From the NCBI RefSeq assembly GCF_000003815.2, contig NC_049988.1, positions 21,186,434 to 21,250,433 of the forward strand: DNA of 64,000 nt, written 5' to 3'. This document shows positions 45,801 to 57,800 of the stretch, in pieces; the first letter of the stretch is position 1, and each line of letters begins with the position of its first letter. The notes beneath the pieces were generated by a model, which saw only the letters and a program-made list of their open reading frames with translations, had not been told where the DNA came from and searched no databases. A program made the position numbers and the translations under genes. Source of the stretch: Branchiostoma floridae. Its lineage: Eukaryota; Chordata; Leptocardii; Amphioxiformes; Branchiostomatidae.

Positions 45801-48800
45801 AATCTCTCAATAGCGACTATCAATAGAGAAATTGCAGAGTTTTATTTTTCCTGCATCTTTGTGTCTCTAGATTTTTGTGGAAAGTAGGATTGTGGGAATA
45901 AACCTGCTAACCTCATAAAAATCAAGAGACCCACTAGGAACATGTTGATTTTGGTCAGTAGATCATCAGTAAGTTTCTGAATGTGAGTTTCTGTGTTTCT
46001 GTGCCTGGTACAGAGAGAGAATGAGGAGAATGTTCTGGTCTGCCTGAGAATCATCATCGAGCTGCACAAACAGTTCAGGCCACAGATCCAGCCGGAGGTG
46101 GGTATCACACCGGGGTTTCTGCAAGGGCATCACACTGGGGTTTCATCCAAGGTTAGGGCATGTGGTATCACACTGGGGTTTGATATAGGGTGTGGCAGAA
46201 GTGGCTGTCAAAGTGTGGGATCTCTAAAAATCATTAGTATGAGCGTCTTTACTCAAACTGGCTCTCAAGAAAATTTTTTTTTTTACTTAATGGTCACCAC
46301 GTAACAAGACCTGTAAACTCAACTGACACAAGACCTGTTTTACTGCAAGTTTCTGTATGTACATTATGAAATTTACACTAAATGTAAAAATGTCCTATTT
46401 CAGATCCAGCATTTTCTCCACATGGTGAAACAGATCTACAAGGACCTGCCTGCAAACATGGTGAGAACTTCAGCCTCCCTTTACAGCTCAATTTGTTGCT
46501 GATTTCAGTTTTAAGTCTAAGTGCAACTTGAGTTGATTGTTGGGCAATCTATGTCAGTTACTTGTGTGCAGAATTTGTTTTAAGTGCAGGGCTCGAAATA
46601 CTGGGTGCATGTGCACCCAGGTGCACCAAAAATTGGAGCTGTGCACCCAATTATTTTCTCTGGGTGCACCCTGTGAAATATTTTCTTAGGTTTATGTATG
46701 TAAATATATCAAAGTATACTTAGTATACATGTACATCATATTCTTGACATTTAAGTGTTAGAAAGATAATAAAAATGTCTGTTGTTTAAGAATGCTTGTA
46801 ACTAAATTTTATGATTAGGTTATTACTTAAATTCAATTGGTGCACCCAAAGTTTTTTTGGTACACCCATTTTTTAAGCTGGGTGCACCAGTGCACCTTAT
46901 CCCAAAAATGAATTTCGAGCCCTGAAGTGACAAATGAAAGACATGACTGTTCCCCCCCCCCCCCAGAACGCGATGTTTGAGAAGCCGATTAACGTGACTC
47001 TGGACGCGGCGACCGGCCAGCCCGTGGTGCTTCCGCTGTCCGGAACCGTCACCGTGCAGACGGAGAAGGCAGACGGCAGCAAGGAAACTGTGAGTCATCT
47101 CATGTTCCAGCTTATAGAGGTCAGGGTTAGGGGTCATAGGGTTAGGGTTAGAGGTTAGAGACCGGCCAGCCCGTGGTGCTCCCGCTGTCTGGAACCGTCA
47201 CTGTGCAGACGGAGAAGGCAGACGGCAGCAAGGAAACCGTGAGTCAAGTCTTAAGTTGATTTGTCCTTCTGGGACTTATTAGCCCTAATTGGACGCATCT
47301 TCCTCATACTTTGAATGCAGAAATGTTTGCGGTTTTTGCGGCGACCACTTTACCGCGAACTTAAAACGACTGCGAACATTTTTCTATCATGGTCTTAGAC
47401 TGCAGTCTATATTGTTACCAAAAAATTAAAACCTTTGTGAAAAGTCATTTCCCCCTACCTCGAAATTAAATCCCTGCGAACTTAAATGTATTTACAGTAT
47501 TCAGTTTCCATCTCCACATGGTTAAAACGAATCGTTGTAAGTTTTGTCAATAGGTCAAAATTTTTCTGTTCATAGAACTGAAGGATGCAGTAGCTTATGT
47601 TTTGACTTTGTGGTATCAAGCAGCTGTTCATCCATAATGGGCATTTGTATCACACCAAGGTTTCATTTTGGATGGGCATTTGGTATCACACCAAGGTTTC
47701 ATCTTAGAAGGGCATTTGGTGTCACACCAAGGTTTTATTATTTAAGCATCATGGTATTTGGTATCACACCAAGGTTTTGTCCAGTGTGAGTGTTTGCTAT
47801 CACACCAATGTTCCATCCAGCATGGGCATTTATAGGTATCATACAAGGGTTCATCCAACCAAATAACTGATGTACCACCAAAAGTTTGCCTGTTCTGTGT
47901 GATTTTCCCTGTGTCTGACCCACGTGTCTCTCCCCCGCAGCTGACAGTCCTGTCGAAGGGGATCAACTCGCTGAAGGTTCTGGCAGAGTTGCCCATCATC
48001 GTGGTCCTCATGTACCAGGTAAGGTCTGCTTCTTACACTCTTTTGTCAAGGAACTATAGTGGTGACGAACTCTTCACCAAGTAAGATTTGGTAAAAGTGA
48101 CTACAAAAGGGCTGTCTCCAGCTTTAAATTATTTTCCATCCCACTGATGGTTTTGGAGCTAATGTTGTCCATTTTCGTTGTTAAATCTGTTATTCTAACC
48201 TCAGGATACAGTATCAACAATTTCATGTCATGAAGTTCGGATCTCAGTGCGGATAGAGTGAATTCTATTTCCGTCCCAACAAGCAAATTTCCGTCCCAGG
48301 ACGCAAGAACAGGTCCTGGAGACAAACTCTTCAAGAAGGATTTGACAAAAGTGACTTTTAAAAACAACAGTTAGCCTTGAACAACAGAATTCGAAATGTA
48401 ACCATTGGAAGCTGTTGGCTCCATGTAAATGTTGCTCAAAATTCTGGTCTAAACACCTTTTCATTGCTCTGAACAGCTGTACAAGCAGAACGTCCACAGT
48501 GCGGTGTCCGTTTATTTCTCTCATTATGTCTCTTTCCTTCCTTCCCTCCTTCACAGCTTTACAAGCAGAACGTCCACAGTGCCGTGTCAGAGTTCATCCC
48601 TCTCATCATGAACACCATCGTGCTCACTCCTTCAGCACAGGCCAGGTAAACAGGATGTTTGTTTGTTTGTTTGTTTATTTTCTGTTGTCTCCCACACTGA
48701 CAAGAGATTCTCAGTCTACTTTTGTCAAGTCCGATTTCAATTCGCGAAGGGGATTTGTATTATTTCACTCGCAAACATTTGATGTAACAATATTTCCTGT

Positions 48801-51800
48801 TTATCATACTTTTTATGTGACATGAAGTTTCTTTTCAATGTGTGTGGTGGACTCTTTAACGTGCTTGAGGTTTGGCTCTCCTCAAACACAGGTCCTCTGG
48901 GTTCCCAACTGTAAAGTAATGAATATAACACCTGGTGTGCCATGCTTTTTCCTCAGAGCGTCTCCCCAGTTTAACCGTGAGCTATACGTGGATTTCGTTG
49001 CGGCTCAGATCAAGACACTCTCCTTCCTGGCTTACATCATCCGTATCTACCAGGTGAGACGTCTTATCAAACTTCTTAATCCATAAGACATAGTTTGTGT
49101 GTCCGACACTTCCTCAAGACAAGTATAAGATATGTCAGTTTTCTCGCTAGGATTTTTCCAAAGCGTAGGGGCATCTTAGCATGGTGCAGTTCTCATTTCC
49201 TTACAATGTTGAAAAAGTTGGAATATATTTTACTTTAAACTTTCTGTGGCTGTTTTTGCAATGATTTCTCCGCTGCAAACCCCAGACACTGTGAACATGT
49301 ATTTATCGTGTGACCTCTCTTCTATAGAATTGCAAATAGCAAATTCAAAACACAAACCCCTCCCTTTCCCCCCTGCTTGTTACAGATGTTTGTTAGTGGA
49401 TGAACTTCCCTCCCCCAAAGTTGTTCTTGCTGACCTCCTCCCCCTGGAGTTTGTTTACACATGTGTTTTTGTTTGTTTGTTAGGACTCTGTGACAACCTT
49501 AGCTTGATTGTTTATTTCTTTGTCAGGACTCTGTGACGACCTACGCTAACCAGATGGTGAAGGGCATGCTGTCCTTGCTGACCAACTGTCCGCAGGAGGT
49601 CACTCACCTGCGCAAGGAGCTGCTCATCGCAGCACGGCACATCCTGGCAACCGACCTCAGGAACAGTAAGTTCTAGCTCCAAGTTGTTACCTGGGAAAAT
49701 TGGAGGTGCTGCATTTGGTGTACAGTAGAAGCCGCTTAATTGCACGGTCTGTTTGGCAGTGAATTTCGTGCAGTTATCTGGCTGGTACAAAAATGCGAAG
49801 TTATCTAGCTGGACCGCACCTGTTTGGTATTTTGAGGTTCTGTGCAGTTAACAGAAGTGTGCGTTAATCCGTTGTGCAATTAACTGGCTTCTACTGTATT
49901 TGTCTGTTTGTAATTCTTGTGTTTCTGGATATTTGTGGTCAGCATAACTTCAGAGTTTTTTATTTTTTGTTTTCTAGGATTTGTCCCCCACATAGACCGG
50001 CTGTTTGATGAGAAGGTTCTGATAGGAACGGGCTGGACGACACGGGAGACTCTCCGGTAGGTTTCATGTTACAGTCCTTGGCTTTCACTGTCCACTTCTT
50101 TTTGTTTTACTGACAAAAGCATTGCTACTGTACGCTCATTATTTTGTATGTATATGTATAATTATGTGTTTCTGTTGTGTTTTTCAGCCCGTTAGCCTAC
50201 AGTACCCTAGCAGACCTGGTGCACCATGTGAGACAGCTGTCAGACCTGGCACTAGCTGTCCATCTCTTCTCTAAAAACTTGTGTTTTTGTGTGTTTTCAG
50301 CCTAAAAGCTTGTGTTTTTGTGTGTTTTCAGCCCGTTAGCCTACAGTACCCTAGCAGACCTGGTGCACCATGTGAGACAGCACCTACAGCTGTCAGACCT
50401 GGCGCTAGCTGTCCATCTCTTCTCTAAAAACTTGTGTTTTTGTGTGTTTTCAGCCTACAAACTTGTGTTTTTGTTGTGTTTTCAGCCTAAAAACGTGTGT
50501 TTTTGTGTGTTTTCAGCCTAAAAACGTGTGTTTTTGTGTGTTTTCAGCCTGAAAACTTGTGTTTTTGTGTGTTTTCAGCCTAAAAGCTTGTGTTTTTGTT
50601 GTGTTTTCAGCCCGTTAGCCTACAGTACCCTAGCAGACCTGGTGCACCATGTGAGACAGCACCTACAACTCTCCGACCTTGCACTAGCTGTCCATCTCTT
50701 CTCTAAAAACTTGTGTTTTTGTGTGTTTTCAGCCTAAAAACTTGTGTTTTTGTTGTGTTTTCAGCCTAAAAACGTGTGTTTTTGTGTGTTTTCAGCCTAA
50801 AAACGTGTGTTTTTGTGTGTTTTCAGCCTGAAAACTTGTGTTTTTGTGTGTTTTCAGCCTAAAAGCTTGTGTTTTTGTGTGTTTTCAGCCTAAAAACGTG
50901 TGTTTTTGTGTGTTTTCAGCCTAAAAACGTGTGTTTTTGTGTGTTTTCAGCCTGAAAACTTGTGTTTTTGTGTGTTTTCAGCCTAAAAGCTTGTGTTTTT
51001 GTTGTGTTTTTCAGCCCGTTAGCCTACAGTACCCTAGCAGACCTGGTGCACCATGTGAGACAGCACCTTCAGCTGTCAGACCTGGTGCTAGCTGTCCATC
51101 TCTTCTCTAAAAACTTGTAATTTTGTCATGTTTTTCAGCCTAAAAACTTGTGTTTTTGTTGTGTTTTCAGCCTAAAAACTTGTGTTTTTGTGTGTTTTTC
51201 AGCCCGTTAGCCTACAGTACCCTAGCAGACCTGGTGCACCATGTGAGACAGCACCTACAGCTGTCAGACCTGGCGCTAGCTGTCCATCTCTTCTCTAAGA
51301 ATGTGCACGATGACTTACTGCCCAGCAGTATCCAGACCATGTCCTGCAAGGTAAGGAGAATCACTAGCAAAAATGTTGTCAATAGTGGAAACATAACTAT
51401 TGTGAGGGGGTCCGGGTGCATAACCTTCCATGGTGCAGAGTTTTTGAGAATTTCAAGTTAAAATTTTGCACTTTAATGTATCCCGAGGGGCAAAATTACT
51501 GTTAGGGAGGTCACAGTAGAAGACTGTGACCACAGATGACCTGGTGGCATCCCTGGTCAATCAGAATTTCATTCTTGTCAGAGGATCTGCTCTCCAGTGT
51601 AAGGGCCTCTAGTGCGTCCAATTTCTTGTTATTTTAAGAAAAGCGCGTCCAAATGACACCATGACGCATGCCTGGATAAAAGCCTGATTCCCTTTTACTT
51701 CCAGTTGCTGCTGAACCTTGTGGAGTGCATCAAGAGTGACCAGGACGGAGGAAATGTAAGTTCCAAACTCTTAAATTTAAACTTCATCTTTTACTGTTTC

Positions 51801-54800
51801 ATCAAACTTGCAGTCCGTATTGGGACTAAGTTTTAAGACACTGTAATTATGGAGGTTATGTTGGGAGTTTCAAACTTTTCATCTTTTTTATTTTGCTTAT
51901 TTGAGAACCTTAAGACGTGTGTTAAGAAGTTGTACCGTTCCTTACAGGTCCGTGAGATCCACATGAGAATGCTGAAAGTGTTTGTAAAGTTTAAGACATG
52001 TGTTATTAAATCTTAAGACGTGTTATAAGAACACTTAAGACATGTTATAAGATGTTGTTTTGTTCCTTACAGGGCCGTGAGATCCTGATGAGAATGTTGG
52101 AAGTGTTCGTTAAGTTTAAGACGTGTGTTAAGACGTTGTACTGTTCCTTTCAGGGCCGTGAGATCCTGATGAGAATGTTGGAAGTGTTTGTGCTGAAGTT
52201 TCACACCATCGCCAAGTTTCAGCTGCCCGGCATCTTCGCTAAATGGTAAACTTGCAAAATTAATGACAATTGTTGACAAACATTAGACTGTCTACCCAAC
52301 AACATGGTCGCGCCATCAGCATTCTTTACCTCCATGAAAAATGCACTATATCTTCAAAACCTCTGGGTGGATTGTGATAATATTTGGTAGGTGTTGTGAA
52401 CCCGATAGTCAAGTTTGAGTTTGGGCCTCCTGGTGGCTGACCTTGGCACTGCAGCAGAACATCTTTTCGTTATCTTCTTTTGCTGGACATGTTGTGGTCT
52501 TGCTCGATTCATGAAAAGTTAAGTGAAAAAATTGAGACTTTAACATATATAAAATATCCTGGATACTATTTACACATAGTTTTANNNNNNNNNNNNNNNN
52601 NNNNNNNNNNNNNNNNNNNNNNNNNNNNNNNNNNNNNNNNNNNNNNNNNNNNNNNNNNNNNNNNNNNNNNNNNNNNNNNNNNNNGCACTTTCTCTCCCCT
52701 GTCCAGTAAAAACAAACATGAACTTGACCTGAAAGCTGTCTGCACTTTCTCTCCCCTGTCCAGTAAAAACGAGCGTGAACTTGACCTGAAAGCTATCTGC
52801 ACTTTCTCTCCCCTGTCCAGTAAAAACGAGCGTGAACTTGACCTGAAAGCGGCGGCCATCCCTCCCCCGCCCTCGCTGGCTAAGAGTGACAAGGAGAAGG
52901 AGGAAGAAAAGACGAAGCCGGCCGGCGGAAGTTTCAACAACTTCTCCGTCTCGGACTGTCGCAGTTTGGTGAAGACGCTGGTGTGTGGGGTCAAGACGAT
53001 CACCTGGGGAGCACAGTCTTGTAAGACTCCTGGAGGTGAGTCACAGCTGCCTTATTTTAGATTGTTAAGGTTCATTAAGTTTACCTTTGCTCCGTTTCTT
53101 CTTCTTCAAACAAATGAAGTCTGGAACTGCAGGGGCATTATCTTTGCTCAGTTTCTTCTTCCTCTTCTTCTCCAAACAAGTAAGGTCAATGACCTGGGCC
53201 AGACTGCTATCACCATGGTTACTGGTAAAGCTGCAGACACCCTGTGGTGTTAGATTACATGATGTAGCAAGTGGCAGGACGGAGATGGAGGGGCTGGTCA
53301 CCATTTATATGAATGTGTTTGATTAAGAATAAGCAAAGCAGTAGTTTGTTAGGCTATGCCATTCGAAGGTAAACATCATGTATTTGCTTGCAAATGTTAC
53401 CTTTCTAGTTGTGTATTGTAAGTTTGTCATACAACAAATACAGTCTTTCATCTCTGGGAACGTTCTTTGGTCCCATTCAGCAGAAATATCAATAACAACT
53501 GTTTCTATGGCATATATTCACCATGGCAACTGTTTCCTTAGAAACATCCTTCGGGCCCAGTAAGCAGTTCCAGCCGAAGGAGACCGCGATCTTCTCGGCG
53601 CTGGTTCGACACGCGTTGTGTGCGCTGGACATCTACCAGATCAACGTCACGCCATCGGGACAGCCCTACATCCGTGCGCAGAAGTAAGGGAACGTTTGTT
53701 TGTTTGAACCTTTGTTTACTGTAAATGCATTTAAGTTCTCAGGGATTTTTCACGGTGGTTTTAAGTTCACGGTAGCACTATGCACTGTAGTCTCTTACTG
53801 CCATAGAAAATGTTCGCGGCGGTTTTGAGTTCACGGTGAAGGGGCCATCGCAATAACTGTGAACATTAAACCACCACGTTACAGCATTCATAAAAGCTCA
53901 AATCAGCCTGCAGGTCACTTTTCATTGAGGTCATGAGGGAAGAGGCAACGGTCAGACTTTGTCTCTGCTATATAATGAGTGCAGTTATGCGCAGAAGTAA
54001 GCACTTTGCTCTGAACGTAGAATAGAGCTGTTGTACTTGTGCATGTTCTGTGGCTACATTTTTATATTGGTCCTTTGTGGCTAGATGCTAGATATACATG
54101 TAAGTGCTCATCAGGAAGTCCTTGGCTTTTCCTGTTGAATGGAGAATCATTATGCTTCAAATTTGTATTGTCCACATTTTCAACTGGACTGATTTGGCCC
54201 AGATTGAACTATTTCTGTGAGATGTAATTTCTCCCCGTTCCCTGCAGCTCCCAGACTGTGCGAATGAAGGAAGAAAAGGATGTACTGGAACATTTTGCAG
54301 GAGTGGTACGTGTGGACCTTCTCTGGTGAAACACACCAGACTGAGCTTCTTTATCTGTATCCGTATAGCCAGTATAAAAGCTCTTCAGCATAACACAACA
54401 GTTTTTCATTTTCTATGTTAACAATGGCTGTACAAAGTACATTTGATGGTTGGATGTTAGAAGTTGAAAATATCTCGTATTAACAACACACTTTTACTCC
54501 CCCCACAGTTCACCATGATGAACCTGCTCACATTCAAAGAAATCTTCTCCACAACCATCGAGGTGAGTTTCAGACTTTCATCACCGGAAAGGAAATAGTC
54601 TTCGTTATATATCCCAAGATGAAACAAATTGTGATACCCTGAAAACGGATTGACAGATGTGAAAATAGCATTATTGAGAAGAATACCAGCAGGAAGATTT
54701 GGCAAACCAGCTGTAGATCTCAGTGTCCTAAACAAGCAAACAAACAAACAAACAAAAAAAGAAATGTTTACCTTGCAGTTCATGGTGGAGCGTATCTACC

Positions 54801-57800
54801 ACAACTACGCTCTGCAGATCTTTGTGTCATAGATAAACAAACAAATAAACAAACAAACAAATGTTTACATTGCAGTTCATGGTGGAGCGTATCTACCACA
54901 ACTACGCTCTGCAGATCTTTGTGTCATAGATAAACAAACAAATAAACAAACAAACAAATGTTTACCTTGCAGTTCATGGTGGAGCGTATCTACCACAACT
55001 ACGCTCTGCAGATCTTTGTGTCATAGATAAACAAACAAATAAACAAACAAACAAATGTTTACATTGCAGTTCATGGTGGAGCGTATCTACCACAACTACG
55101 CGCTGCAGATCTTTGTTTTCTATTCAAACAAACAAACAAACAAACAATCAAATGTTTACATTGCAGTTCATGGTGGAGCGTATCTACCACAACTACGCAC
55201 TGCAGATCTTTGTTTTCTATTCAAACAAACAAACAAACAAACAATCAAATGTTTACATTGCAGTTCATGGTGGAGCGTATCTACCACAACTACGCACTGC
55301 AGATCTTTGTCTCATAGATAAACAAACAAACAAACAAACAAACAAACAAATGTTTACCTTGCAGTTCATGGTGGAGCGTATCTACCACAACTACGCGCTG
55401 CAGATCGTGGCTAACACGTTCCTGGCGAACCCCTCGACCTCCGCGACCTTTGCCACCATCCTGGTGGACTATCTACTGGACAGACTGGAGGAGATCGGAT
55501 GTGAGTTTTCAAAATTATGAAATGAAATTAAGATACTGAGAAAATTAGAAATGCAATATTTATGAGAAAACGCAGGAAATTTCCTTCCAAGTAATTCGCT
55601 TTGCATTGTAAACCTGTAATTACCGTACAGATTTTGTTCGTAATTGCTAGAACAGCAGATATTCTGATGTCACCGGCACTGGTGGCACTTCTTAAAACTC
55701 TGATTGGTTCATGGCAGAACAAGAAAGAAGAAGAAGAACACACCAGCAGAACAACACGTTTCCCTCCAGGAAACATAATGACTGAATTAACATTGCTTCT
55801 CATGTATGTTTACTGAAGATGTGTTTTTCTCTCCCAGCTGCCAACATCGAGAGGTCCAACCTGTACCTGAAACTGTTTAAGCTGGTGTTCGGCTCCGTCT
55901 CCCTGTTCGCAGCTGAGAATGAGCAGATGCTGAAGGTATGTGGGATCCACAAATTCCCGTCACCTCAGATTTGTGTGCAATCCTGTTGTGGTTTTTGCCC
56001 CCATTTTTCGTTTGTCATGAGTGCTGTTAGAGGTCTTAAAACCCTAGATTAAAGCTGTTCTGTTTTGTTGAATACTCCTTGTCTGAAGATCTTCTGAAGG
56101 CTGTTACAACTCTTAAGTTCAGTGGATATTGTCTTGATGAGTTATCTTTATTTGCTTTTTGTCTACTCTGTAAAAACACAACACAATTCAGTGCTGTCTA
56201 CCAGGGTTGTAGCCAGCCAGAAATCATTTTCAGTCCCCTCCATTTTGGAATGGCAGCATTCCTAGGGGGTCTGGGGGCATGTGCCCAAGGAAAATTTTGA
56301 AATTTAGACCCTCTGAAATGCTATTTCCTGCATTTTGAGGGTTAAATTTTGCTCACAGAGGACGGAATGGGGAAAAAAATTTTCCGTCCCCAGCTTCAAT
56401 AATTCCTTCAAAGGACGGAAGGACGGGTGCTGGCTACAACCCTGCTGTCTACATTGAGTAACATGTGCTGCTACATGTATGTTACTAAAGGTCCCCCCCA
56501 CTCACCCCCTCCCGTCCTCCCCAGCCCCGCGTGTCCCTCGTGGTTACCGGCTGCATGAAGCTCGCGGAGACGGCCCCCGAGCCGGAGCGATACTTCCGCC
56601 TGATGCTCGCTCTGTTCAGCGCGGTCGGCGCTAACTTCCTATTCCTGGAGCGGGAGTGCCGATCCCTCCTCTTTACCTACTACACCAACAATGTACTGTC
56701 CCCAGCCTTCTGTTACCCCTGTTACACCAACAATGTACTGTCCCCAGCCTTCTGTTACCCCTGTTACACCAACAATGTACTGTCCCCAGCCTTCTGTTAC
56801 CCCTGTTACACCAACAATGTACTGTCCCCTGCCCTCTGTTACCCCTGTTACACCAACATTGTACCTTCCCTTTGTTATCCCTGTTTTACAATGTACTTTC
56901 CCCAGCCTTCTGTTAACCCTGTTACACCAACAATGTACCTTCCCCACCCTATGTTACCCCATCCTGGTACTAACCATGTACCTTCCCTTCCCTGTATAAC
57001 CCTGCTCCAACACCTAAACTGTACCATCCCTTCATTTCTGTGGCTCCTGACAAAACAATGATGTACTAACCCTTTAGTTGGCTTTCTTTCCCTTTCTCTG
57101 TAACTTCATCTGTTGTTCACAGCTTCTTCCCATTATCTTTCCATCCCTCCAATCAATCAATCAATCAATCAACCAATCATTCTGTTTCCTCCAATCAGCT
57201 TCTTTACGATCCTTTCATTGATTCACCTTTGCAGGAGAGCCTGTTTGTCTTTTTCACAGTTGCAGTAGCTGTAGGTTTACCAGTTTTTTACTCCCAGAAG
57301 TCTGGAGCTGTTCACAGTTCGCAATGCTACAGTTTCTTGGGCCATAGCAAATAGATTTTATGGATGACATCCTCTGCAGACTATGAGGGGAACAAAATTT
57401 CTTTCTTGTTGTGAAAGTCATTTTTCAGTTTATAGTTTGTAAGTCAATGCGAGCAGGGATGCCATCCATACAATTTACTTCCTGAGGCCTTAAAGTCTGT
57501 CCCTTGAAGTTTGGAGGACTTAAGATCCATCTCAGAATGATGTCTTTCTTGGTCTTACCTGAACTTTTCCTGGCTATGTTCCCCCCAGCCCCATCTGCAC
57601 AAGATCGTGAACAGCTCGATGGAGCTCGCCCAAACAGCAAAGGAGCCGTACAACTACTTCCTGCTGATGCGGGCGCTGTTCCGCTCGATCGGGGGCGGCA
57701 GCCATGATCTTCTGTACCAGGAATTCTTACCTCTCCTGCCCCATCTGCTGCAGGGTAAGTTTGTTTGTTTGTTTGTTTGTTTGTTTGTTTCGCTCGATCG

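Noticed and set aside
55055-55520. Repeated FMVERIYHNYALQIF frames as a novel repeat protein
   Set aside because: These are tandem copies of the TRRAP exon 21 start joined through AAAC microsatellites. Only the last copy is part of a gene.
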